A DNA stretch of 64,000 nt from Polytrichum commune (GCA_950295325.1 OX485803.1:20398001-20462000), one strand, 5' to 3'. Positions 1 to 11,846 are shown, numbered from the stretch's first letter. Notes: generated by a model not told the origin, from the letters alone. Made by a program: numbers and translations.

Positions 1-129
1 ATGTGTTGCAATGTTTTAACTTGCAGCGAACTTTTCTTCTATCTTTCTATTTGTTACTTTTTAGCCCAAATGTGTGCACTTAAATTTCCTGAGCTGGCAT
101 GAGTCAGCTCAAGTAAGTGGCATTACAAA

Positions 130-330
130 AGGTAGAGTGTGCTAAAACCAACACCTCACCCAAACGCAACACCTATAAACGAGTCCCAATTGTCAACACT
201 CTATTATCTTAAACTGTTCCCTATGGAAATGACTTCTCGAGCCTATGGTGTGGTGGGTTTAAGTTTCATTAGTGGTACCATCTCATACCGGCCTCTTCTG
301 TTGCAACCTCAACTAGCTTCCTGTCAACCA
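130..330 (-). mobile_element. Terminal part of TIR family A element (inverted copy)
   Basis: The segment opens with AGGTAGAGTGTGCTAAAACC and follows, in reverse complement, the right-hand ends of the two complete family A elements at 37714-38759 and 57248-57966. This includes the stretch about 'ttagtggtaccatctcata'. The matching opposite terminus was not found downstream, so this copy looks truncated or diverged. No coding capacity is seen, and no clear TA duplication flanks it. Confidence 0.6.
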
Positions 331-449
331 CAAACCTCCACCCTTATGCGTCGTAGTCCGGGTGAAGGCTCTGACTCACACCAAATTAAGTAGCCTCACC
401 GCACTATTGAACTTACTCCTATTGCACTGATGAGATCCATAAAGTTCAA

Positions 450-2300
450 GCCATGATTCCATTCAACCTGACATAAAGTGGCTAGCATTCATTGATGCCA
501 ACTTCCTTGTGGATGTTGCAAAACACTGCCCCTCATTAAACCCAATCCGCACACTTAAACCTCCTCTTCATTATATTTAAACAACAAGTACTCATAAATA
601 CTTGAGTCACACACCACACCAAAGTCACACTCTAATCCACTTCTCTTCTATAAGACTCTAACCTAACAGTTACGCTTTTCCCCCACTCCTAATTTTTGCT
701 CACTGCTTGATTAACCGGCACATGATCGTGCTCATTAACTGAACTTAAACCCAAAGCCCAAGGCCACGGTAACCCAACATACATTAATTCTATCCAGCCT
801 AACAGTTCCAGTGAGTCGCCCCCCAATGCCAACCGGTGAAGCCTTGCTCCCTGCCACAATATCCTTAATGCCAGCAGCCCTCCCAGCGCAAGCCAACCAG
901 CTTTGTCCCCAACCTCACAGAGTCGTCTCAAACCTCGAATGATGTCCAAGCCTCGATTGCTCGGCAACCCCGTAATCTTGAGGCCCGCCACCAGCTGTCT
1001 CTGCCACTAAGAACTCCTTACCACAACCATCTCTCTGTCAATAGACGACTTCAGTTCTCTCTGCTCCCCTTCAAGCTTCCAGCCATACTTTGTTACTCTG
1101 TTCCTGAACCAAGGATGTTGGGCATGAAGCTCTGCTTTGCGAACTCAAGCTGCTGCTTCGTTCTCGACCCTTTCATTACAACCTGCTGTCTGTGCGGCCA
1201 TTTAGCCGATCAAACTCATTGACCTCCCCTGAGATTTCGGTGTTGGTAACCGCTTGTGAATTCGGAATGACCTCTCTTCTCTGTAAAACCAAGTGCAATA
1301 GGTGCTCCAATCTGCAGCCGCCTACGTGAATTCCCCCTCAACCCGCAACTGGGAGCACCGTTGTGCCCTCGTGCAAAGGCGCGGCAAGCAATGCAGTGGG
1401 CAACAATGTACTCTTCCCTCTCACTCAACATCCCGCAGATCCCTTGCTACCCTGTTCGGGACTTTTGGAATTGGTTTTTGACTCCTCGGGCATCAGATCC
1501 CAACAGTGTGGGTGTGCCCATCAATGTTGGGATTTCATAATTTCAATGCAGTGACTAATGAATGTAAGACTGCACCTTAATGTGCGCACTCCAGACTACT
1601 CACCACTTGTCAGGCTCGTGAGTTGCATCCTGCCGAGATGGATGGCAGTCACAACTTGTTCCTCCTCCCTGGACAATCCCACCAGTATCGTTGGCCAATT
1701 TTTCGTCACTACACATCCTTCGCTGAGTTGCGTTGGCCGACAGCCCTACCGTGCTTTGGAGGCTTCCTTCCCCCCTTTGGTCGAGCTGCTCCCTTCAAGC
1801 TCCTGGATGCGAATTCAACACCGAGCAGTCTGCAGTAGCAATGGGCTAGAGCCATTCGAAGAGGCACTCCTCAGGAGTTGCAATGTGGCTCACCATCAGT
1901 CACTTCCTCCATTATCCACACCTGCCCCAAAGGTCCCAACATCCTACACCAAAAACCTACAGCTCGGCAGCGCCTCCGCACCCAGCTCACCAAGAGAGAG
2001 AGTGAGAGAGAGAGCTGACAGAGGCCCTCAACTGCCTTCCGCTTCCTGGTCCCGGGAATTCCTAGGGCACAGTGACCATCACCCTCAACAAATACTAACC
2101 AAGCCCTATTCGGTTATTAAACTCCGACCCCTCTTAAGCCTAGTGTCAATTCCTTCTAACCTCAACAATTAACTACCAACCTATCTATTCCACCATAAAG
2201 AGTTGAGCACTATTCTTCTAGTCTAACACTTAATTCTAACCAAAACTCAATGCACCACTCTTTTTATGTTTTATACTCATTGATGAAAAATCAAAGTTTG
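450..2300. other. C-rich stretch without a recognisable gene
   Basis: The plus strand is unusually C-rich compared with its neighbours and contains a short GA microsatellite near 1990-2016. Open frames such as 1558-2172 (204 codons, plus strand) have the Ser/Pro/Leu-rich composition expected from a C-biased sequence, with no motif recognised. It could be the non-coding part or LTR of a retrotransposon on the minus strand. No primer site or polyprotein motif was seen to prove that. Confidence 0.3.
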
Positions 2301-3000
2301 AATTCTAATATCTTTAAGGGTTAACAACAAATGTGGGCTCAACTTTGGGCTCACACTTCCCTTCACCATCTTAACCATTTTGATTTCTAGCAAGGGTCAC
2401 GAGCGCTAACCCTTCGCATTCCACCATGCTAATGATTATCTTCTCATACCTCGGACCTTATACTTCATAAGGGAGAAACCAACCCTCCTACTTTACTTTC
2501 GGGATTCACCCCTTAAACGGTAACCAATTCTTACATGTAGACTTCTATCCATAGAAATCCAATCTTATGTTGATCATCGTGTTGTTAGAGCAACACTATA
2601 ACAACCTAAACCATACTAGGCAACTATGCCTTCACATTGGGCGAATACCCATGGAGGCCGTGCCGTTAGGCCTCGAGTGGGTTCAGCCACACCACCTTAC
2701 CCATATAAGCCTCTAGGACTTTTAATAGGGCCCCTACCCCACCGTCAAAAAATATTTTGTCTTTCTACCAAGAGTTGGGGCCAAATAGACATTGCCCCTT
2801 AGTTGTTGGGGCTAGAAGCCCCCAACAACTTCAAAAAACCATAATTTCTTTGTATGATCTTGGATGCTAACAACCAACCACTTCATCATCATTTATGCTT
2901 CACATAAATTCCAATGGACTCCAAAGGTTGCCTATTCAAACCTTCGCAGACCCGAGAGCCATTCCCAAGCCACTGCTGTACCAAGGCGTTGTCCTAGGAC
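2300..3000. other. Intergenic block with one short hairpin
   Basis: No gene is seen. Around 2797-2829 there is a near-perfect inverted repeat, AGTTGTTGGGG against CCCCAACAACT, with a short loop. The rest is ordinary repeat-like sequence. Confidence 0.3.
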
Positions 3001-3099
3001 AACACCTCACTGAAATTGCCATATCTCTTAACTGACACCTCTGGTAGAGGTGTTATTGAGCATTCTAGAATTCATATGCCATAAGCTATTTATAGCTTG

Positions 3100-4507
3100 T
3101 GATTTTATCCTCGTACCTCTTAATCTCCGTGGATGGGAGGTGTTTCCAATGCCCAAGGCTCTCACCCATATTAGGATCACTTGGGCCTTCTCACCAACGG
3201 CGTCATAAATCTCAGGTGTCACTTTGGAGTCCCCCTTATGCCCATGGTGTTTCGAGCATTCATCATGAAGAGGTGCGCAACATCTCCTCCATATAGGTAA
3301 TGGAGTCCATTGTATCTTGGGTTGGTTTAAGGTGGATGTAAGGCCCTCTAGGAAGCGAGTTAGTAACGAACGAACATCTAAAGGGATTTGGATGCGGACT
3401 TGTTTGTCCCCTTAGAATGTAATGTGTTGACCCTAGTTGTGAACCATATTTAGGTGGGAGGACTAAGTGTGTGGTTGGGTGACCCGTGCGAGATGTGAGC
3501 TTATAGCTTAAAGGGTGAGGATTAAGGACTCGGAGGATACGTGGGACGTGTGGAAAAGCCCAAGCCTTGGTGCTAGTGGGTAGCGCCAATGTGGCCCGTG
3601 GGTTGCCCTGTGAGACCCCTATAAGTGGTTTGGAATAAAATGGTCCATAATCTTATAAAAGACGGTTCATTTAAATAAATTTTTTGTATAAGTGAGTACT
3701 AAACTTCGCACGAGGCGTAAGGGACGTAATGACGTGTAGCATTATAAGTGGTATTAGAGCAATTTTAGCTCAAGATTGCGATAACACCTTTAAGCGAAGC
3801 AGAGCGTTTAGCAACTTTGAAAGCTAATAAGATGGCGGTTGCAAAGTGCTCAATGAAAGACGAAGGTGAGTCGCGACGAGATGAAGACGAGACTTGAGAC
3901 GGGACTTGAGAAGAATAAGCGTCGGAAGCCGAACTAGCAGTCACCCAAGACAAAGAGGGCGGGCCAAACAAAAAAACTCGTGCACCGTATAAGAAAAAAA
4001 TTCTTGAAACCAGAAAAAAAACCGCAAGTCAACTCCGCAAGGAGTTGAACTTACAATTGTTTCACACCGAGGTTATCCCAAAACTGGGGGTGGTTAATCA
4101 AGACGTGGGTGAGCACGATTAACATTAAAAACCGCTTAATTAAAGCAATGAGGTTAGTTCCGACAAGTTTGAGAAGAATTGGACCCGGGGGAGCCACGAC
4201 GACGAGAATCGTCAATTCGAGGCTTAAAAATGAAGTCTGCGAGATAAAATTGGTTATGTCCAATCTAGTGGATCAAAACCAAATGCTTTTGAAGATCATC
4301 AAGAGCGGAAAGAAGTCGTCGTCGGATACAACTAAACATACTTACATGAAAAATGTTCTGAAATTCACATGTTGGGATACTAAGGACAAACAAATCATTA
4401 TGGCAATTCTTACCGACTACGAAACCTATTACAACGCCTCATGCTACAATGAGGACAAGGTAAGAGTATGGAGCTTTGTTTTTTTTTCAAGAATAAAACA
4501 TCCATAA
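3100..4507 (+). mobile_element. LTR retrotransposon remnant: LTR end, primer site and degraded leader
   Basis: A promoter-like TATAAAA lies near 3655, and the putative LTR ends near 3741 with CA. Seven bases later comes TGGTATTAGAGC at 3749-3760, one mismatch from TGGTATCAGAGC, the standard plant primer-binding site for initiator tRNA-Met. Downstream sequence to about 4507 contains a 132-codon open frame from 4109 (Lys/Thr-rich) that may be a gag remnant, but no capsid, zinc-knuckle, protease or reverse transcriptase motif is visible. The left LTR boundary is a guess. It would lie in the long last intron of the thioesterase gene on the opposite strand if that gene continues leftward. Confidence 0.5.
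3749..3760 (+). other. Primer-binding site (initiator tRNA-Met type)
   Basis: The sequence is TGGTATTAGAGC, 11 of 12 bases matching the plant consensus complementary to the 3' end of initiator tRNA-Met. It follows a CA dinucleotide that would end the LTR. Confidence 0.55.
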
Positions 4508-4509
4508 CA

Positions 4510-5040
4510 TTTTGGTTTGACAAATTTACGAGACAAAATTTTACCGCGGAAAGAATTGGCATGCACAAGTCTTCTTATAGTCATAGCTATTATACTCTAA
4601 AATATCCATGTTTTTTAACCTCGTTTTTTCTAGCTGCTTTTGTTTTTACATATCCTTCACTTCAACTTTTTACAATGTTTTCTACACAAAGACTGAAGCT
4701 TCTAAAATTTTATGCATAATTCTCATATCTCATAAGGAACACACTTTTAAAATTTTCATATTTATTCTACACTTCAATCATTCATAATTCACAAAAAATT
4801 TCACTTCAAAGTTATGATTACCTAATAACCAACGAAATGGTATAAATAGTGCACTTAGTTCAACCTATTCATTCTAAAACTTTCATTCTCACACCCTTAA
4901 GTATATTAGAGCTTCCTAAACTTCTCTCTCTCAAATATTCAATCTACCTCCAAATTGCACACAAACACCATGTCCATAATACTCTTCCCTCAACATTCTT
5001 CTTCTACCTTTTAAATCATCTTCTTTCTAGTTCTTTGATT
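4510..5040. other. AT-rich stretch, no gene seen
   Basis: Only low-complexity open frames are present. The stretch lies between the retroelement leader and the 50-bp tandem array. Confidence 0.3.
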
Positions 5041-5041
5041 A

Positions 5042-5420
5042 ATAGAAAACAATTGGGATAAAAATTTTAGAACTTCTAAGCGGATAGCCAATAGGAAACC
5101 ATTTGGGTAAGGACTTCTAGAACCCCTAAGCGGATAGCCAATAGAAAATCATTGGGGTTAGGACTTCTAGAACCTTTAACCGGCTAGTCAATAAGAAACC
5201 TTTGGGGTCAAGGCTTTTAAAACCCTTAAACGACTATCCAATAGAAAACCTTTGGGATTAGAATTTTTAGATCCCCTAAGCAGCTAGCCAATACGAAACC
5301 TTTGGAGTTAAGATTTCTAGAGTCCCTAAGCGGCTAGCGAATAGGAAACATTTAGGGTTAGGGCTTTTAGAACTCCAAAGCGGTTAGCTAATAAGAAACC
5401 TTTGGGATTAGCGCATCTAG
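5042..5420. repeat. Tandem array, exact 50-bp period, about 7.6 copies
   Basis: Units begin at 5071, 5121, 5171, 5221, 5271, 5321 and 5371, each like 'aacccctaagcggctagcc' followed by 'aataggaaacctttggggtt' and 'aggacttctag'. A partial unit precedes them. The spacing stays at exactly 50 bases although units differ from each other by several substitutions. The array ends about 330 bases before the start of the decayed transposase frame. Confidence 0.9.
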
Positions 5421-5746
5421 GCCAGTTCGACAGTAAGGTGTCGAATAATTAATTTAATTTTCATTTTTTACATTCGACGGATAAAACAATATTTTCATCA
5501 AAATTTGACGGATGTGAGTAGTAATTTCTCATTCATTCAACTGTTCCTAACAAATTGAAACGGAATTTCACGTTTCATTACCATAATTGGTTTGTTACAA
5601 AAATCTACTCAATAAATTCTAAATCTTTGAGAGCATTTCTTGTATTTGCTTAGGGTTTAGAACACAAACTCTCTACTGCAGTGTTTCTTCTCCTTCTGCT
5701 GTAGGAAGTCATAGCTTCATAGTCTTACGTATGCCAAGTAGGAGCA

Positions 5747-7591
5747 ATGGCGTTTGATGAGAAGAAGCAAACTATGTTGACTTCTATGTTTACTAAGATC
5801 TCTCATGAGGAGATAAAGTGTGTTGTTGCAAAAGAATTTGATCAATTAAAAGCCATAGTTGTAGCTCAGAGGGAGATTCAAGGAGAAATTGTAGAGAAAC
5901 GCCAAGTTGGACGTCCAATAAAAAACACCATGCTTATATGCCCAAGCACAATCAAACAAGAGGAGGAAAAACATGATGCAAGAAGGAAGAAATCTCAACA
6001 TTTATAAATGAAAATGCATCCATACAGCATGTGGTTCATCAAGGACCTCTTTTTACTAATTCAAGAGGCAGTTAAGAAGTATGGAATGACACAAGCTGCA
6101 ATTCACTACTTGAAAATTACTTTTAGAACACTTGGAGGTCCTAGTCTTTATAAAAAAACTAAGAAGATCAAGCTTGTATGATTGGTTTGATGAAAAAAAA
6201 GAATTACAAGCTAATTATAAGGAAACAACAAACCGAGGACATCACCCAAAGAAACATGATCAAAACTTGCCAATTCTAGGGAATTACCCCCATGTTCGTG
6301 ATCAATTTGTATCCAAGCTGCAAAAAATGAGAGAAGTTGGACAAACTCTCCTCATTTCCATTGTACAACCTATTCTTAGAGGAATGTTTGAGGCTCTTGC
6401 TCCTCAACTTTTTGATGATAGACCTGGAGGTTTCACAGTATCAAGACAATAGACAAATGAATTCATGAAAGTTTACATAAATTGGACAATGAGAAAAGGT
6501 ACTACTGCTGCAAGAAAATTACCGTTAGATTGAATGAGCAAGGACTTAACATGAATTACAGGATAGCTTACCTTGTTAAAGTCTATGGCATTCCATCATC
6601 TCTTGTGGTCAATTTAAACCAAACGGGTATCCATTTGGTACCTGCAGCAAGGGGCAAAACATGGGATGCAAAATGTACAAAAGATGTCAAAATTTTAGGC
6701 ATGGAGGACAAAATACAGATCACGTGTGTTATGTCCTCTAGTGCTAGTAGAGAGTTTTTGCCAATTCAAATAATATTCATAGGGAAAACAATAAGATGCT
6801 TACCAAAATAAAGTGATGAAAAGATTAAATGCATGGAGGCAAGATGGCATTTCACCTTTTTTCCAAATCATTGGAGTACACTCCATACCTCTCAACAATT
6901 TGTTAAAGAGATTTTAGAGCCCTACTTGGCTTCCAAGATTACCCTGCACAATCTCCCGAAAGACCAGAAGTTAATATGGTTGATTGACTCATGGTCTGTG
7001 CACAAAAGTTCAGAATTTTTGAATTGGATTAAATCCAAGTATGCAAATATGCTAGTGATATTTGTTCCTACCAATTGTATTTCTAAGCTACAGCCAGTTG
7101 ATGTCATTTTACAAAGGCCATTTAAGCATGCGTTTAAGTTAGAATTTCAAAATTGGACAGCAACAGAGGTGAAATTATAAATTGAAGCCAATGGAGAACT
7201 TGAAGTTGATCTAAGCATGAGTAACTTGAAACCACGCATCCCTGCATTGTTATTCTTAGCTTGGGCACAGGTCAAAAAGATGGAAGCTATGATACAGAAA
7301 TAGTGGCAGAAATGTGGGTTTGAGAGAGTTTTCTTACCTACATTCCAATTGAAGGCAATGGAGGTGAATGCTGAATCTCCTCTCTTTACCGTGAACCATG
7401 ACTTGGAGGAGAATGTTGAAGAAGATGTTTCTGATCCAACCATACCACTTATGAATGTGGTTGAGGAATGCTTGGAATCTTGGATGCAAATGTTGAAGCA
7501 CCAACATCATCATTTGTACATGGAGCAACAACAAAGAAGAGAAAGAATACATCTAAAAATATTGACAAGAGAGGTAAACAGTATACCTTAA
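5747..7591 (+). pseudogene. Decayed DDE_1 (pogo/jerky-like) transposase
   Basis: Conceptual reading is broken into pieces: 5747-6007, 6132-6452, 6482-6811, 6833-7180 and 7349-7591. In-frame stops or frame changes occur near 6008, 6453, 6500-6530, 6812, 7181 and 7300. The core is still clear: NLNQTGIH (the first catalytic Asp of the usual N-x-DQTG appears as Asn), then LIWLIDSWSVHKSSEF, and after 37 residues the third acidic position in KLQPVDVILQRPFKHAF. That 'LQP-D-VILQRPFK' block is characteristic of a DDE_1 clade common in fungi and also known from plants. An N-terminal KYGMTQAAIHYL piece resembles its helix-turn-helix. It is non-functional as written. It sits in the last visible intron of the thioesterase gene, on the opposite strand. 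Terminal repeats were not identified. Confidence 0.8.
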
Positions 7592-7697
7592 CCTAGTGAA
7601 TTTTAAGGTAGACATACTTCATAAAATAGTTCATTTAGATGTACTATCAAACTAACATTCTAAATCGGTTCATTGCACATCAATTAGAGAAACTCAC

Positions 7698-10552
7698 AGG
7701 CGGTCCATCATCACAGAACTCGATCACTGCACGAGCTACCACATTCCCCTGTACACACATAGAGGTCAATCATCAATGGAAACATCTCAAGAAATCATGT
7801 GCACTTGATAAGATCCAAGACATTGTTCACTTGAAAGATCACTCCAATGCTCACATTATTCCATTGCATTCCTCAGGTTCTGCAGAAACAAATGTCCACA
7901 AATGCAGTGATAATAAAGTTGCTCTCTCACAAAACACGACTTTCAGTCAGGAATTGGTTGATTTGCATATAAGACCTTATGTTGCGTAAGTATTTGGTGA
8001 ATGCTTGTAGATAGTGTGAAGATTTGAATGAAGAACATTCTAAATCAGTTCATTGCACATCAAACTCAATTTGGCATGCCAGATTGAGTTGCTAAAATGA
8101 GTTTGGTCCTTAATGGACTGAAATAGGTTGGTCTTCGATCAAATTCAAAGACTACCTCTGAGCATGCACCGAAGTGGAATCAAAGGGGACCAAATCTTGA
8201 CAAAGAGTCCCATTGAATTAGAGGATAGCTCTAATATACACTGGCTTATACAACTCAATAATGCAGTTTAGTTGTGAGGAATCATATGGCTTCAAGTGGA
8301 CTAGAACGAACATACAGTTGATAGTTTAAGGAGATTACTGAAACTTCTATAATTTATTTTGAAGAATCTATTCAAATGGGTTTGACTTCCGATAACAAAT
8401 TTGTCATTTCCACCAAACACTTTGGCATTTATGTGCTAAGCTGAATCACCACTTAAGAAGTGGCAAAGTGACCAGAACAAACACCTGCGATAAACCGACC
8501 ATGTTGTATCCACCTTTCAGCTCTGGTATCTCTTTGACCTGCATATTTTCACAGATGTTTGCATAGATGAATATCACAGTATAGGAGATGATGGAGTTTA
8601 ATAAGAAAAATTTCACTTTCTAATATATTGTAACTATGCTAAAATCATTGTTTGAGGAACCTTTGGCAGTAAGATCTCAAAACTGCCTCACAGTCAAATC
8701 TGGCATTAATTTGATCCTTTGTTCCAACACACACAAAAAGGGAGTAAAGTTGTACCTCATTGCACACCAAATCTGCATGTTCCATCCCAAGGCAAGTGTT
8801 TCAATAAGGTGAGAGTTCATATGAGCAACAAATGGGTGCAACTTCATTGCAAGAATGTCATAAGAACTTCATCTCTTTACCAAAAAGCTCAAAGGGGACT
8901 CTTGACATGACTTGTTAACAATGTGGTCACCTGTTTGTCAAGGCGCATGAAGAAAGAGTCGCTCGCTCCATTACCTATCTCACTGGCACATGCATGTCAC
9001 AATGTACTCAGTAATGGACAAATACTTACCAAAACTCAGATCCTTAAAATCAACATCAAGTAGGATGAGGGCATTGAAACTGTACATGAATTACTGATCT
9101 TTAGAGGCATTGCTACTGAGCACATGCTATTTGCTTATGTCCCCCTCATCCAACATAAAATGCATTGTGAACATCACACATGTTTTTACATAGCATGTTA
9201 TGGGGACAAGCTGTGATGGGTAAAATATGTGGCCAACAACTGGCTCCTCCATGGTTGTGAAGACTCATTTGTATCTTATAACATGGCTAATTTCTGACAT
9301 CCTGTGTGAGAATAGAGAATAATGAGAATGTACTAATGAGAATAGAGAAACCAGTGTGCAAAATCTTAGGTTTGCAGCAGACACGAAATGGAGAAAAGAT
9401 AGGCAAATTCGACATAAAAAACATGCAGAAACCCACAGCTCCAGACATGTTGATCAGAAGCTGTGTGAACTGATACAGACCATGATTCTTGCATTCATCT
9501 CCAATTCCTGCAAAACAACACCCAAGTCCATTATAGCGAAGTTGTACATTATGAATTTACAGAGGACCAAGCATTGACAACTCTAGCCTCTTAAAATTAG
9601 GGCGCCGTACATTCAAAGTGTCACCATTCAAGGTTAATAAAAAAAAAAATCTTAAATTGGTTGTTGGCTACCTACTGCCCATAAATGTACCCATAAGGGC
9701 CATTTATCCAACATCAACACAAAACAGGATCTAAGCTTAACAACACTTGCAGAAGTCAAAATTGGTTGGCTAAAAGTAAAGGGGTTAAGACGATATCTAC
9801 AAACCGCAGAAAATGAGAAAGGCCCTAAATTGAATCAAACCCTAAATTCTAACTCTCAACATTCAACAAGAAAGAGATATAATGCCCCTTCCCCACTTGA
9901 CATTAGCTAAGCCTAAAAGTGGGTTCTTAAAAATGAGCGTTCACACCATGAACATTATCTAGTGCCGAGCCTAGTTGGCAAATGATGTGGCATGGCTTAA
10001 AAGTGGAGGTTTTAAGCTAAAACTACCGACCCTCCCATCGGTACCTAGACATGAGGCAAGAATGTAGGACCTCTAAAAGTGTTGCCTCCCGCCCTTGTGA
10101 TTGGTTGCTTTTAGTCTTAGCTATGAGGGCACGAGGAGCTTCATTAACAAAAACCGATGGTAAGTATTAAGGCGTTTGGGGATGGGACAAAAACTATCCA
10201 ACATTCATTGGTTGGTAGATAAAACAATGAGCATGTGTGAAAGCTACTTAACTAAAACCTACTTGGAAATCTCCGGAGCAAGTTCTTGTAGGTGCATTGG
10301 GATAGCTAGACGTGTCCGTTATAACCGAGGGAGTTTTACCCGGGCTTTAGGGAAGTCTTTGGTTATTTGCTAATGTCAAGTGGGGGAGGGGGCATAATCA
10401 TGTTTGTGCCATTGATGCAATTCACAATAATTGCGCACATTTCAGAATTGGATGAGCTTACCATGAAGGACAATGAATGGCAGCGACTTCTCAGAAGCAA
10501 CAACGATCGCGGGGAACATCACTAATAGAGCTACAAGCAAGCAAAACAACAT
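7698..10552 (-). CDS. PPT1: Palmitoyl-protein thioesterase, first five exons (3' part not in window)
   Basis: It removes fatty acyl groups from S-acylated proteins in the lysosome/vacuole (Palm_thioest family). Exons read by eye: 10552-10462, 9507-9423, 8982-8931, 8538-8485 and 7748-7698. All junctions are GT...AG and phases agree (1, 2, 0, 0, 0). Exon 1 gives a hydrophobic signal peptide then LPFIVLH. Exon 2 gives IGDECKNHGLYQFTQLL and ends GFC. Exon 3 gives EIGNGASDSFFMRLDKQ. Exon 4 gives VKEIPELKGGYNMVGLSQ, whose Ser is the expected nucleophile. Exon 5 gives GNVVARAVIEFCDDGPP. No stops occur in the exons. About seven residues usual between exons 3 and 4 (the V..VCEK region) are missing; a 17-nt candidate micro-exon at 8756-8772 reads LVCNE but does not keep frame. 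Asp and His of the triad and the C-terminus are not in the window. The gene either runs off the left edge through an intron over 7.6 kb long, or is truncated. Confidence 0.85.
8021..8100 (+). repeat. Dispersed repeat family I copy (in thioesterase intron 4)
   Basis: The sequence 'gaagaacattctaaatcagt' followed by 'catcaaactcaatttggcatgcc' recurs in altered form at 18170-18345, 30030-30130 and 54195-54290. Similar sequence 'aacattctaaatcggttcattgcacatcaa' lies at about 7657. No coding content. Confidence 0.45.
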
Positions 10553-11508
10553 AGAAGCCCCACTCTTCTGCCTCTTCGGTGCTGACTTCAACCGAGATTC
10601 GCAATCCGAACACCACAGCCATAGCTTTTGACATACAGCCTCCGCAACATCATCATCAACCTCCTATTCTACCCAACATGCCCAAGTTGCCCAACATGAA
10701 AGTGCATACCTCCACGGTGATGTTGCCCATGGTGGTGTGCAGGACCACCTGCGGAGCCTCGAGGTATGCCAACTAGGGTTTCGGAAGGAAGGTGCGATGA
10801 CGGAGGCGGGGGCGAGAGAGGGCGGGAGCGGAAAGATGTGACAACGGACATATTTCGATGAGTCCGCCAACGATTATTTCGCTTTTCAACAGCTGGACCT
10901 TTTAATAATAAAATTTTTGACAATTATTTAATAATTTAATTATCGTCGAACTCGCCTATCACATACAGTAGTAAAGATGAAATGGAGTGCCGTCTATGGT
11001 AAGTTGAACACCACAAGGGCTCTTGAACAAAGATAGAATTAACATACTCATATTCACATTAGCAGATAATGATTGATGTTCATGTTTTCTTTTCCACTAA
11101 GCTTAACTACACTGATATGTGCAATCATGTTACTCCATAAAATATTGACGCTCCACAATACTTCAAATATATATTCTCGCAATAACAAAATGCAAGATTT
11201 TTTAGTTTTTAGTTTTATTGTGATTGATAGAGGCAAATTGAACAAAGTTATAAGTTTCCGATCCAAGGTGTGTTGCATGGGTAAAGAGGCAACCTATTTG
11301 AGAAGGTGACCTAATCGCACATACCGGTGTAAGTAACATGGGTCTAGAGAATGAGAATCCCTCTAAAAGTACACGGCATTTCATGGAATAAGTCGGTGGT
11401 GAAGTGAGGTTCTATAATAAGTCACAGGAATCCCTAACCCCTCCAAAATACTCTTATGAATAGCATTTAAGCTAGCCGAGATGTCACATTCCAGCATCCT
11501 AGCATCTG
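10553..11508. promoter_or_regulatory. Upstream region of the thioesterase gene
   Basis: Bases 10553-10870 are GC-richer than the surroundings and would hold the 5' UTR and promoter of the minus-strand gene. The translation start is put at 10552 because it opens directly onto a signal peptide. No TATA box was located with confidence. From about 10900 to 11508 the sequence is AT-rich without a recognised feature. Confidence 0.4.
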
Positions 11509-11846
11509 AGGGCCACTTCACACATGAGCCAAGGGCCGTGACCATGCAACTGTGAGGGCCCTTGACTCACATCCGAAGGCCGTTTTATTAACATGGTATG
11601 TCGGAATTTGCGTCAAGTCTGCTTCTTGGAGATGGGTTTATGTAAATTCTAGCATATCATAAAAATTTATGCATAGTTTGTCATGTAAGAAATTATGTAG
11701 ACTTTTCATGTATGATAATTTCTTTGGGCTCTCAGGCCTTCACCTTCTAATGTGAAGTAAACTTGGATGGTCTCGACCATTTTGACCAATGAGAGATCTT
11801 AGAATGCAATGCTCACAGGCCTTCAGTCTTGTGTGTGAAGTGACCC
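11509..11846. mobile_element. TIR family M element, about 338 bp
   Basis: The left end 'agggccacttcacacatgag' is matched in reverse complement at the right end ('cttgtgtgtgaagtgaccca'). The same termini bound 12706-13326. There is no coding content. Target duplication is not clear. Confidence 0.55.

Noticed and set aside
1558-2172. 204-codon open frame on the plus strand, the longest after the two intact genes
   Set aside because: Composition follows from C-rich DNA, there is no motif or domain pattern, and the minus strand also has open frames in the same block.
3263-3589. 108-codon minus-strand frame
   Set aside because: Lies in the putative LTR; no motif and a plus-strand element explains the region.
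7639-7989. 116-codon plus-strand frame
   Set aside because: It is antisense to thioesterase exon 5 and its intron; the minus strand has a clear homologous exon with splice sites.
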